A stretch of DNA of 64,000 bases. It comes from Defluviitaleaceae bacterium. GTDB lineage: Bacteria > Bacillota > Clostridia > Lachnospirales > WQUN01. The notes below the pieces were generated by a model that was not told the origin of the DNA, did not search any database, and saw nothing but the letters and a program-made list of their open reading frames with translations. This document shows, piece by piece, positions 18,040-26,654 of this stretch (positions are counted from its first letter, which is position 1; each line of letters starts with the position of its first letter). The position numbers were made by a program, and so were the translations under genes. The stretch spans positions 1-64,000 of the forward strand of contig WRDO01000013.1 of the NCBI GenBank assembly GCA_009779755.1, read 5' to 3'.

Positions 18040-20460
18040 ATGGACAACATACAAAGCTCGCACCAACTCGAAGGCACGGTGGAAAACGTCATATACCATT
18101 CGGAGGACAGCGGCTTTTCGGTGTTCGTGTTGCGTATGGAAAACGATGAACCGCAGCTCGACCTTACGCAATACATGGGCGAGGAAGAAGGCTGCATCAC
18201 CTGCACGGGTTTCTTCCCGAATTTGTATGAGGGGGAACGTTTACATATCGGCGGGCGGTTTACCAACCACCCGCGTTACGGCTGGCAGATACAAGTGGCG
18301 CACGCGCGGCGGCTCGCGCCCACCGGATTGTCCGCCATCGAAAAATATTTGGCAAGCGGCGTAATCAAGGGTATCGGGGAACGTACGGCCAAGCGTATCG
18401 TGGCACGTTTTGGCGCGGATACGTTCGACGTCATCGCCAACGAACCGGAGCGCATTTCATCGCTCAGGGGTATTTCGCTTAAGATGGCGTTAAAATTCTC
18501 CGAGGCGTTCCACGCGCAAAGCGACCAGCGGCAAGCGATATTATTCCTGCAGGAATACGGTATATCCCCAAACATGGCGATGCGCATCTATAAAAAATAC
18601 AAGGACGAAACCGTCGAGCTCGTACGTACCAACCCTTTCCGCTTGGCGGACGATATCGACGGTATCGGGTTTAAGACCGCGGACGCCATCGCACGCCGTT
18701 TGGGTTGCGAGCCGCACGCGCCGGAGCGTATATCCGCCGGCGTACGTTTCCTTTTGTGGGAGGCGTCCAACGAGGGGCATACTTACCTGCCGCAATCGGA
18801 GCTCCTTCGGTTAACCCGCGAATTGTTGGGCGTGGACGCGTCCCTTATCGAGAACGAATTTACCCGTATGCAAATGGACCGTTTTATCGTGCGCGAAATC
18901 CCTCCCGACGCGGGGGAGCCGCTCGTTTTTGTCAGCGCGCTTTTTTATGCGGAGGGGGGCGTTGCGCGCCAATTGATGTCGCTCGCGGCGGCGCACGGGG
19001 AATGTTTCGACATGGAAGAAAACAGCTTGCACCGGGAATCGGCGCAGGTGGGTGATATCTCCCTTTCGTTGGGGCAGGCAAAAGCGATTGAAGCCGCCAT
19101 GACGCAAGGCGTGCTCGTCATCACCGGCGGGCCGGGTACGGGCAAAACAACGGTAATCAATACATTAATCGGGATGTTGGAAAAATCGGGGCAGACGGTA
19201 ATCCTCGCCGCACCCACGGGCCGCGCCGCCAAGCGTATGACCGAGGCGACGGGGCGGGAAGCGAGGACGATCCACCGCATGTTGGAAGTTTCGTTTATCT
19301 CGCCCGATTCACGCCGTATGGTGTTTAATAAAAACGACGAAAACCCGTTGGAGTGCGATGTCCTGATCGTGGACGAGGCGTCCATGATGGACATCCTGCT
19401 AATGTCCAACCTGTTAAAAGCCGTGGCTGTGGGTACGCGGCTTATTTTGGTGGGTGACGTGGACCAATTACCCAGCGTGGGCCCGGGCAACGTATTAAAG
19501 GATGTTATCAACAGCGGTTCGGTCGAGGTCGTACGCCTAACGGAAATCTTCCGCCAAGCGCAGGAAAGCGCGATCATCATGAACGCCCACCGCATCAACC
19601 AAGGCCAATACCCTGAAATCAACCAAAGGGAAAAGGATTTCTTCTTCGTCAAGCGCAACCGCCCGGAGGATGTGGCCGAAACGCTCCTCGACCTCGTAAC
19701 CAACCGCTTACCCGCGTTCATGAAGCTGGATATAAAAAACGACATCCAAATCCTCACCCCCATGCGCAAGACTCCGCTGGGCGTACAGCGATTAAATATA
19801 TTGTTACAAGCCCGTTTAAACCCGCCCGCACCCCATAAAAAAGAACGCGAATCCGGCACGACGATTTTCCGCGAAGGCGATAAGGTGATGCAAATCCGCA
19901 ACAACTACGACGCCGCGTGGGAACAAATCGCTTACGATACCCCCATAACACGACGGGGAACGGGGGGGATGCCGCAGGGGGCATCGCTTCCCGCGGGGGC
20001 GACTTTCACAGAGCCCCAAGGGAAGCGATCCCCCGAAAGGCTAATCCCCTCCGCTCCCCCCCGCGTTATCGACCGCGGCGTCGGCATTTATAACGGCGAT
20101 ATGGGTGTGATCACCGAAATCGACGAGGACGCGGGTTGCATGACCGTGTTGTTTGACGATAACCGCCGCGTGGAATATGAATTTTCGCAGCTGGACGACC
20201 TCGAGCTCGCTTACGCCGTGACGGTGCATAAATCGCAGGGCAGCGAATACAAGGTCGTCGTTATCCCTATCTTCGGCGGGCCGCCCATGCTGCTTTCGCG
20301 TAACCTTTTATATACCGCCGTTACCCGCGCGCGTGAGTTGGCCGTCCTTGTGGGTTTGCCCGAAACCATGCACCGCATGGTGGACAACGATAAAGTGATG
20401 GCACGACACACCGCGTTGGCGCGGCGGCTGCGCGAGCTGTATGAAATACGGATGACATGA
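18040..20460 (+). CDS. recD2: RecD2-type ATP-dependent DNA helicase
   Basis: The 806-aa protein has the RecD2 N-terminal OB-like domain, tandem helix-hairpin-helix segments (IKGIGERTAKRIVARFG, IDGIGFKTADAIARRLG), then a superfamily 1B helicase core: Walker A GGPGTGKTT, Walker B VDEASMMD, DVDQLPSVGPG and a C-terminal AYAVTVHKSQGSEY motif. RecD2 is a 5'-3' helicase used in repair in bacteria without RecBC. Between NNYDAAWEQ and GIYNGDMGVI about 40 residues (636-677), rich in Pro and Gly, are encoded by a long DNA palindrome and look inserted. The ATG lacks a ribosome site. It overlaps comFC by four bases. Confidence 0.93.
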   Translation: MDNIQSSHQLEGTVENVIYHSEDSGFSVFVLRMENDEPQLDLTQYMGEEEGCITCTGFFPNLYEGERLHIGGRFTNHPRYGWQIQVAHARRLAPTGLSAIEKYLASGVIKGIGERTAKRIVARFGADTFDVIANEPERISSLRGISLKMALKFSEAFHAQSDQRQAILFLQEYGISPNMAMRIYKKYKDETVELVRTNPFRLADDIDGIGFKTADAIARRLGCEPHAPERISAGVRFLLWEASNEGHTYLPQSELLRLTRELLGVDASLIENEFTRMQMDRFIVREIPPDAGEPLVFVSALFYAEGGVARQLMSLAAAHGECFDMEENSLHRESAQVGDISLSLGQAKAIEAAMTQGVLVITGGPGTGKTTVINTLIGMLEKSGQTVILAAPTGRAAKRMTEATGREARTIHRMLEVSFISPDSRRMVFNKNDENPLECDVLIVDEASMMDILLMSNLLKAVAVGTRLILVGDVDQLPSVGPGNVLKDVINSGSVEVVRLTEIFRQAQESAIIMNAHRINQGQYPEINQREKDFFFVKRNRPEDVAETLLDLVTNRLPAFMKLDIKNDIQILTPMRKTPLGVQRLNILLQARLNPPAPHKKERESGTTIFREGDKVMQIRNNYDAAWEQIAYDTPITRRGTGGMPQGASLPAGATFTEPQGKRSPERLIPSAPPRVIDRGVGIYNGDMGVITEIDEDAGCMTVLFDDNRRVEYEFSQLDDLELAYAVTVHKSQGSEYKVVVIPIFGGPPMLLSRNLLYTAVTRARELAVLVGLPETMHRMVDNDKVMARHTALARRLRELYEIRMT
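19945..20069. repeat. 125-bp imperfect palindrome in frame within recD2 (element D)
   Basis: The left arm from ATAACACGACGGGGAACGG pairs with the right arm ending at GTTAT (20069). The inner arms GGGGGCATCGCTTCCC and GGGAAGCGATCCCCC differ by one bulged base. The composition (G runs then C runs) is unlike the flanking recD2 sequence, and the frame stays open through it. The encoded peptide falls just before the conserved YNGDMG motif, a surface loop in RecD-type helicases. Confidence 0.65.
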
Positions 20461-21143
20461 ACTTCCTCGATTGGTTTTATCCGCCCGCGTGTATGGGTTG
20501 CCGTACGTTGCTCCCGCTCAGCGACAAGCGTCGTTGCGCCGTATGGTTGTGTACGGAATGCGAAGCGTTGATCGAACCGTCGGAAGGTGGGCTTCAGGCC
20601 CATGCGGCCCGATATCCGAAAACGGTTCACTTTACGCAAAACGATTCCGCCTTTGCGTATGACGGGATATTGCGCGACATCATCCGCGACGTAAAATTCC
20701 GCAACAAAAAAAACCACGCCCGTGCGCTTGGCCGTTTATGGGCGGATATATTGAAGAAAAGGATTTCGTTTACCGATGTGACCCTCGTCCCGGTCCCCCT
20801 GCACCCCAAGAAGGAACGCGGCCGCGGCTTTAATCAAGCGGAGATATTGGCGCGGGAATTATCAAAGGGTTTGAATCTCCCCGTACAAAATACCTTGATC
20901 CGCGTAACCGACACACTACCCCAAGCCGGATTGCCTCCCGCGCAAAGGATTGAAAATGTTGCTGATGCATTTCGTATCGCGCCGCGTTATAATATAAGGG
21001 GTAAATCGTATATCATGGTAGATGATATCTTCACCACGGGCGCGAGCTTAAACGAATGCGCCCGCACGTTGCTGGACGGCGGCGCGCGCGAGGTGGCGTG
21101 CCTGACGCTGAGCGTTTCATTAAAGAAGGAGGATGGGGTATGA
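20457..21143 (+). CDS. comFC: ComFC-like phosphoribosyltransferase-family competence protein
   Basis: The 228-aa protein begins with a four-cysteine zinc-ribbon-like segment (CMGCRTLL...CAVWLCTEC) and ends with a type I phosphoribosyltransferase fold whose PRPP loop reads MVDDIFTTGASLNE. LVPVPLHPKKERGRGFNQA is the other family hallmark. ComFC acts in DNA uptake or transformation, with a mechanism not fully settled. It overlaps recD2 (ATGA) and the next gene (ATGA), so the three form a tight operon. Confidence 0.92.
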   Translation: MNFLDWFYPPACMGCRTLLPLSDKRRCAVWLCTECEALIEPSEGGLQAHAARYPKTVHFTQNDSAFAYDGILRDIIRDVKFRNKKNHARALGRLWADILKKRISFTDVTLVPVPLHPKKERGRGFNQAEILARELSKGLNLPVQNTLIRVTDTLPQAGLPPAQRIENVADAFRIAPRYNIRGKSYIMVDDIFTTGASLNECARTLLDGGAREVACLTLSVSLKKEDGV

Positions 21144-21523
21144 ACGAACAAAAATATACCGGTCCCGAACGCAGGAGCCGGCCGGATTGGATGGTCAAAG
21201 GGGCGACGGTACTTAACGTGATCGCGTGGTTATTGACGTCCGTATCGCTTTTGGCCATCGACATCGCCTCCCCCAACCTGGATAATATGTTCACCCATTA
21301 CTTCGATACCGTCGAACGCAGCGTGTGGGACGAGTTTTGGATATTGATGGCGTATATCCTGTTGGTTTTGTCGGTGGTGGCCTGTTTGACGTCATTTATT
21401 TTCCACATCATGCGAAAGCGCAGGAAAACCGATAAACTGAGGAAATCCATCGTTATTATCGGTGCGTTGACACTGATAGGGTTCGCCTTGTTTATTTACC
21501 GCTTCGGGTTCCAACTTTTTTAA
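21140..21523 (+). CDS. Two-helix membrane protein of unknown function
   Basis: The 127-aa protein begins MNEQKYTGPERRSRPDWMVK at an ATG that overlaps the comFC stop and has a GGAGG site; a longer reading upstream lies inside comFC. It has three hydrophobic stretches (about 20-42, 70-93, 105-125) with a basic RKRRKTDKLRKS loop before the last. No family is obvious to me. It sits between comFC and flgM, so it may be co-expressed with either cluster. Confidence 0.7.
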   Translation: MNEQKYTGPERRSRPDWMVKGATVLNVIAWLLTSVSLLAIDIASPNLDNMFTHYFDTVERSVWDEFWILMAYILLVLSVVACLTSFIFHIMRKRRKTDKLRKSIVIIGALTLIGFALFIYRFGFQLF

Positions 21524-21532
21524 CCGAAAGGC

Positions 21533-21560
21533 TAATATTATACGTTTTGCCTGACGATAA
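21533..21560 (+). promoter_or_regulatory. Candidate SigD (sigma-28) promoter upstream of flgM
   Basis: TAATATTA (21533-21540), a 12-nt spacer and GACGATAA (21553-21560) resemble the flagellar sigma-28 consensus TAAAGTTT-N11-GCCGATAA; the -10 differs at one base. It is placed to drive flgM and the late flagellar genes. Confidence 0.45.
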
Positions 21561-21611
21561 TAAGTTAGAAGCAATAGAATGCGTTTATTTGCTTTGAAAG
21601 CAGGGATGGCT

Positions 21612-21899
21612 ATGGACATGAGGATTTCAGGCGCGTACGGTGTTTACAAGGCGCAGCCCGTACAAAAGACGTCCGCGAGCACATACGTGAAGGGCGCGGC
21701 CAAGACGGGTTCCGTCGACAGCGTTTCCTTCAGCGCGGTGGCGAATGAGCTTAACGTTGCGCGAAAGGCGTTGAGGGAGATACCTGACGTACGCGAGGCA
21801 CGCGTCGTCGAGCTTCGGGAGCAATTGAATTCGGGTACGTATCAAGTCAGCGCTTCCGATATCGCCGCGAGGATCTTCGGCGTAGCCTCGGATAAATAA
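21612..21899 (+). CDS. flgM: Anti-sigma-28 factor FlgM
   Basis: The protein is about 95 aa. The N-terminus MRISGAYGVYKAQPVQKT and the C-terminal sigma-binding helices (VDSVSFSAVANELNVARKAL, VVELREQLNSGTYQVSASDIAARI) match FlgM, which holds SigD inactive until the hook-basal body can export it. Several ATGs lie close together (21579, 21606, 21612, 21618); I choose 21612 because family members begin just before the MxI motif. It heads the late flagellar cluster and is followed by an intrinsic terminator-like hairpin. Confidence 0.88.
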   Translation: MDMRISGAYGVYKAQPVQKTSASTYVKGAAKTGSVDSVSFSAVANELNVARKALREIPDVREARVVELREQLNSGTYQVSASDIAARIFGVASDK

Positions 21900-21970
21900 C
21901 GTATAAGCGGGATTGCAGGGAAGCGTTCCGCACATATACAAGGAAAGTACAAACACAAGGATGTTATCCA

Positions 21971-22012
21971 AACTCTTCCGCTCCGGCAGCCCCGGAGGGG
22001 GGGAGTTTTTTG
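21971..22012 (+). terminator. Intrinsic terminator-like hairpin between flgM and flgN
   Basis: AACTC/GAGTT outer pairs and CTCCGG/CCGGAG inner pairs enclose a 5-nt loop, with G-U and C-G pairs between, followed by six T. No new promoter is visible before flgN, so it may only dampen read-through. Confidence 0.6.
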
Positions 22013-22048
22013 TTCCAAAAATTAAAGGCATAAAAAGGTAGGAAACAC

Positions 22049-22543
22049 ATGGCCGGGATGATAAACCAACTGATCGATATCTTGGGCGAACAAGCAAACC
22101 GTTGCGAGGAGCTTTTGGGCCTCGCGAAGGAAAAAAAGGATGTCATCGTCAAAAATGACGTGGAGGAGCTCCAAAAGATCACCGGCCTCGAGAATATGGT
22201 CATCAGCCAAAATAACCGGCTGGAAAAACAACGCATCGCGCTGGCCGCCGATATCGCCGAAGTATTGGGTAAGCGGGGACAGGTACTTGACATCGCCGCC
22301 CTGATCGAATGCATGGAGGGCCAACCCCAACAGCAACCCCTGCGCGAAGCGGGTAATCGCCTGCGCACCGTCATCAACGCGCTGAAGGAAGCCAATGACC
22401 TGAACAACACGCTGATACAAAACGCGATTGACTACGTGGAATATTCGCTCAACGTTATCCGTACTTCGGATAAGCTAACCGGGCCGGAATACCCGGACAA
22501 CATCAAAGGGGACGCATACGGCTTGTTCGACGCCAAAAATTAA
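22049..22543 (+). CDS. flgN: Flagellar export chaperone FlgN
   Basis: The 164-aa, mostly alpha-helical protein (MINQLIDILGEQANRCEELLGLAKEKKDVIVKND...) has the FlgN coiled-coil pattern and a C-terminal YVEYSLNVI segment. FlgN binds the C-termini of FlgK and FlgL in the cytoplasm and delivers them to the export gate. The start has AGGTAGG. It directly precedes two flgK and two flgL copies, so one chaperone may serve four clients. Confidence 0.88.
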   Translation: MAGMINQLIDILGEQANRCEELLGLAKEKKDVIVKNDVEELQKITGLENMVISQNNRLEKQRIALAADIAEVLGKRGQVLDIAALIECMEGQPQQQPLREAGNRLRTVINALKEANDLNNTLIQNAIDYVEYSLNVIRTSDKLTGPEYPDNIKGDAYGLFDAKN

Positions 22544-22582
22544 GAATTCTTTACATAAGCGGGAAAGGAGGGGGAACGCTGC

Positions 22583-24709
22583 ATGGGTTTTTCGGGTTTG
22601 AGTATCGCGACCAGCGGCTTGCGTAACGCACACGCCAACTTGGGTGTAACCGGCCACAATATGGCCAACGCCGAGATACGGGGCTTTTCGCGCCAGCGTA
22701 TCGTGCAGAAGGAATCTTTTGTGTGGGACCGCGGCGTAGCCCTCAACGGCGACCGTATGATTGTGGGTATGGGCGTGGACCGCAACGCCGTGCAACAGCT
22801 CCGTAACGAATTTTTGGACTTTACATACCGTACCCAAGTGGGGCGATTGGGTTTCTATTCCACCCTAGCTGCCGCCGGGCGCGAAATCGAAAATATGCTG
22901 GGCGAACTGCACGGCGCGTACAACTTCCAAGGCGTGGTCAACGAGATGTGGTTCGCCATACAAGAGCTTTCACGCCATCCCGACGGCTTCGCCACGCGGC
23001 AGCAGCTCCTTGCCACGGCGACCTCGTTTATAAATAAAGCCCGCGAAGTCTATTTGGGTTTGGTGGAGGAACAACATAACCTCAACCACCAAGTCATCCA
23101 AACCGTAAACGATATCAATACCCTCGTAGGCGAGGTAAACCGTTTAAACGATTTGATACGGCGCAGCGAAATGGCGGGCGACAACGCCAACGACTTCCGT
23201 GACCAGCGTAATCTGATCTTAGATCAATTGGCCGAGCTTATCCCCATCGACGTGCGCGTGGATTCCCAAGGCAATTATAATATCCTCACCCAAGGGCACG
23301 AATTATTAAACGGCGGCAACCAATCGCTGATCGGCTTACGTTTCGCCTCCGCCGAATTTAACTTCGTTATCCCCGTGCTGGGTACGGAAGGGCAAACCAT
23401 CGGCGCCGATACCCCACCCGACCAATTCATCAACTTTATGCATTTGCGCCCGATGGACAACGCCAACGGCAACGACTTCGGCAAGTTAAACGCTTTATTG
23501 TTGGCGCGCGGTATGGCCCCCGCGAATTATATGAGCAGTGAATGGCCGCCGCCGTTGGAACGCTTGGCGGCGATGGGGGAAACGTTGGCCAACGCATGGG
23601 CCGATGTGGATGGGAGCTTAGTGGACGCGGTAACGTTGGCGGCCGCTTTCCCACCCGGCGACTTCCTGCGGGACGCCTTCGAAGCCGCACAAGCAAACCC
23701 GGACGACCCCGCCTTATGGATCGCTTTTAACGACGCCGTTGCGGCATTTATGGAAGACCCCGCAAATAACGACCCGCCAACTCCGCAATATATCGCGTTA
23801 CAAAACGCCGTTTCCGATATCGGTCCCCTGTGGGCACGCATCCAATCCGCCCAAAGCCGTTACCAACTTTTTGAAGCCCACCTCGCCGAAAACCTTGAAG
23901 CCGAAGAATTTAATTACCAACTCCATCTTTGGAGCGTCCAATACGGTATGATCCCCCGCGTACAGCAAAACCTGGACGGCATCTCCAACGCCATGGTCAC
24001 CATGCTCAACGATGCGCTGACCGGACGGCTGCGTGAAGTAAACCCGACGTACAACCCCGAAGACCCGTCCAACCCGCTCCCCGGCCATCCCAACTACGAA
24101 CTGTTGGGCGGCGGGCGCTACCGTTTTGTGTTCGCTTGCACCGACGATACCCGCCCCGGTTATCCGCACAATTATGCGCAACCGTGGAACCTGAACAGCG
24201 AGCAGGGCGGCGTACCGTTGTTTATCCGCCGTTACGCCTACGGCGACATACCGGTAAACCCGGCCGATATCAATTCCCTTTATTCGATTGAAAACCTGAT
24301 GATCAATCCCGCTTTGTTGCAACCGGGCGGGCATAACCTGCTCGCTTTGTCCCTGGACCGTGACACGGTAAACGATACGCGTGTGTTGGAAGCCTTACAA
24401 AACGCATGGCGCGCCAACGCGGGGCCCTACACCGTGGAAATCGGCGGCAGCCAACACCGCGTGCAAGACGCGTACATCCGCTTGGTGGGGCAGATCGCCA
24501 CCGATGTCAGCGAGGCGATGGGTTACGTGGAGGCGCAACGCGTCCAAGTGATCCAAGCGGACAACCAACGGATGGCGATCAAGGGCGTTTCCATGGACGA
24601 GGAGCTGGCCGCGATGCTGCGCTTCCAATACGCGTTCCAAGCGGCGTCGAGGGTCATCAACGTAATCGACTCCATGATAGACGTGATCATACGTATCGGC
24701 CGCGCTTAA
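22583..24709 (+). CDS. flgK: Flagellar hook-associated protein 1 (FlgK), copy 1
   Basis: The 708-aa protein has the flagellar rod/hook N-terminal motif (SGLSIATSGLRNAHANLGVT, then GHNMANAEIRGFSRQ) and the matching C-terminal helix (GVSMDEELAAMLRFQYAFQA ... VINVIDSMIDVII) that pack together in the filament axis. FlgK is the first junction protein between hook and filament. It is about 200 residues longer than Bacillus FlgK; the extra sequence is in the surface-exposed middle (roughly 280-480). GGAGGGGG precedes the ATG. A second, diverged flgK follows after 31 bases. Confidence 0.92.
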   Translation: MGFSGLSIATSGLRNAHANLGVTGHNMANAEIRGFSRQRIVQKESFVWDRGVALNGDRMIVGMGVDRNAVQQLRNEFLDFTYRTQVGRLGFYSTLAAAGREIENMLGELHGAYNFQGVVNEMWFAIQELSRHPDGFATRQQLLATATSFINKAREVYLGLVEEQHNLNHQVIQTVNDINTLVGEVNRLNDLIRRSEMAGDNANDFRDQRNLILDQLAELIPIDVRVDSQGNYNILTQGHELLNGGNQSLIGLRFASAEFNFVIPVLGTEGQTIGADTPPDQFINFMHLRPMDNANGNDFGKLNALLLARGMAPANYMSSEWPPPLERLAAMGETLANAWADVDGSLVDAVTLAAAFPPGDFLRDAFEAAQANPDDPALWIAFNDAVAAFMEDPANNDPPTPQYIALQNAVSDIGPLWARIQSAQSRYQLFEAHLAENLEAEEFNYQLHLWSVQYGMIPRVQQNLDGISNAMVTMLNDALTGRLREVNPTYNPEDPSNPLPGHPNYELLGGGRYRFVFACTDDTRPGYPHNYAQPWNLNSEQGGVPLFIRRYAYGDIPVNPADINSLYSIENLMINPALLQPGGHNLLALSLDRDTVNDTRVLEALQNAWRANAGPYTVEIGGSQHRVQDAYIRLVGQIATDVSEAMGYVEAQRVQVIQADNQRMAIKGVSMDEELAAMLRFQYAFQAASRVINVIDSMIDVIIRIGRA

Positions 24710-24740
24710 AATTATTATATTCCGTTAGGGGGTTCGCGAT

Positions 24741-26645
24741 ATGCGCTCCGCATTTTTTCCGTTTCATGTAGCCGTGTCGGGGTTGCACGCAGCCCGCGCC
24801 AATATGAACGTCGTCGGTCACAACATCGCCAACGCCGAGATTCCCGGCTTCTCGCGCCAGCAAACCGTACAGCAAGCGGCGCTCCCGTTGCATTTGCGCG
24901 ACGGACGCGGTATGTACGGTACGGGCGCGAATACGACCGCCATAATCCAAAACCGCAATAAATTCTTGGATATGAAGTTTTGGCACCAACGCGCCATCCT
25001 GGGCGAACACACCACAAAGACAACCCACCTTTCTTTCGTCGAAACCGTATTCAACAACCTGCCGGGTGCGGGCGTATTAAGCTCCTTCGAGGATTTCTTC
25101 GGGCGGATGCGTGACCTACACGGCCACGCGCCCGCCGCCACCTTCCGCACCAACGTGATCACGGGGGCGGATGCCCTCGCCGAAATGGTGCGCCACAACG
25201 CACTGGCCTTGCAACGCCAGCAAATCGACATCAACCGCGAACTGGCGGACGTGGTGACGATCATCAACAGCTTGGGTTCGCAGATCGCATCCATCAACCG
25301 CCAAATCGCCGACTTCGAACGCGACGGCTCAAACGCAAACGACCTGCGTGACCGCAGGAACCTATTGATCGACGAGCTTTCGCAATACGTAAACGTGGAC
25401 GTGATCGAACGCGATTTCTCCACTTCCGAATCCCCCAACGACCGCCGAACGACGGTACGCATCAACGGTTACGACTTCGTGCGGCACGACCAATTCACCG
25501 GGCTCGAGCTGGTACCGCGCCAATCGGGTCAACGCCGCAACGAAATGGACGTGGACGGCTTGTACGACTTGGCTTTTTCGGGCGGGCAGGGTTCCTTTGA
25601 TATTTACAACCATGCCTTGCGGGGGGTATTGCGTGGTTTGGTCGATTTACGGGACGGCAACAATTCGGTCACTACCATGCCGACCGTGGCGATATGGCCC
25701 CCGGGCTTCCATACGAACGCGCCGGATTTATGGACGGGGCAATGGCCCGCGCCGACATCCACCGACTTCCCACCCACTGTGTTCGCCGCCACCGACGCCG
25801 AAAGGGCCGAAGCCATCGCGCGCTTTAACCCAAATGACCCCGCGACGTGGCCTGTCAGTACCCAGCGCGAGCAATTCGGCGGCGTAACGAGCAATTACAA
25901 GGGTATCCCCTTTTATATGAACCAACTCAACCACTTGGTACGGACCTTCGCGCGCGGCATCAACGAGGGTTTGGACGCGCAGTTCCGCCAAATCCCCGGC
26001 GCGACGGGGCACATCAACGGCTTTGACATCAACGGCGAAAACCGTTCGGCTTTGTTGTTCACCTACACGCGGGAAAGCGACGCGCTAACGGCGACCGCGG
26101 GCGTGGGCGGCAACACCAACCGACTGCCGCTGTACCGTACGCCCGCGGGCAACCTCGTGACCGATAATGCAAGCGGGCTCAACACCCGCGTCGAGGATGC
26201 GCTGGGTGTCCCCGTATACGTGATGGATCTGAGCGGCATGAACGCCCTTAACTTCACCGTCAACCCCGAACTGGTACACAACAATTCCCTACTGGCCACA
26301 TCAAACCATCCCGACCAAGGGGAATCGAACAATCAAGTCATCCAAGGCTTCAGCTTGGTGGGGACGTTCCCGCACCTCTTCCGCGAAGGGCGGCTGGAGG
26401 ATTTTATCATCGCGATCAGCGACCACTTGGCCATCGATACCAACCAAGCGCTCAACTTCGCCTTGAGCTTCGATGAAATCACCATGCAAACGCACAACCA
26501 ACGATTGTCCGTCAAGGGCGTGGACATCAACGAGGAAATGATGGACCTCGTACGTTTTAACGCGATGTTCCAAGCGGCGTCGAAACTGATCAACGTAATC
26601 GATACGGTTTACGACACCCTAATCAACCGATTGGGTTCGTTCTAG
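24741..26645 (+). CDS. flgK: Flagellar hook-associated protein 1 (FlgK), copy 2
   Basis: The 634-aa paralog repeats the FlgK signatures: SGLHAARANMNVVGHNIANA and EIPGFSRQQTVQ at the N-terminus, and KGVDINEEMMDLVRFNAMFQ ... LINVIDTVYDTLINRLG at the C-terminus. The conserved ends align with copy 1 but the middle differs in length and sequence, so this is an old duplication. It has its own AGGGGG ribosome site and runs into flgL copy 1 after 9 bases. Two FlgK types could form alternative or mixed hook-filament junctions, or more than one filament type. Confidence 0.92.
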   Translation: MRSAFFPFHVAVSGLHAARANMNVVGHNIANAEIPGFSRQQTVQQAALPLHLRDGRGMYGTGANTTAIIQNRNKFLDMKFWHQRAILGEHTTKTTHLSFVETVFNNLPGAGVLSSFEDFFGRMRDLHGHAPAATFRTNVITGADALAEMVRHNALALQRQQIDINRELADVVTIINSLGSQIASINRQIADFERDGSNANDLRDRRNLLIDELSQYVNVDVIERDFSTSESPNDRRTTVRINGYDFVRHDQFTGLELVPRQSGQRRNEMDVDGLYDLAFSGGQGSFDIYNHALRGVLRGLVDLRDGNNSVTTMPTVAIWPPGFHTNAPDLWTGQWPAPTSTDFPPTVFAATDAERAEAIARFNPNDPATWPVSTQREQFGGVTSNYKGIPFYMNQLNHLVRTFARGINEGLDAQFRQIPGATGHINGFDINGENRSALLFTYTRESDALTATAGVGGNTNRLPLYRTPAGNLVTDNASGLNTRVEDALGVPVYVMDLSGMNALNFTVNPELVHNNSLLATSNHPDQGESNNQVIQGFSLVGTFPHLFREGRLEDFIIAISDHLAIDTNQALNFALSFDEITMQTHNQRLSVKGVDINEEMMDLVRFNAMFQAASKLINVIDTVYDTLINRLGSF

Positions 26646-26654
26646 GAGGTATTT

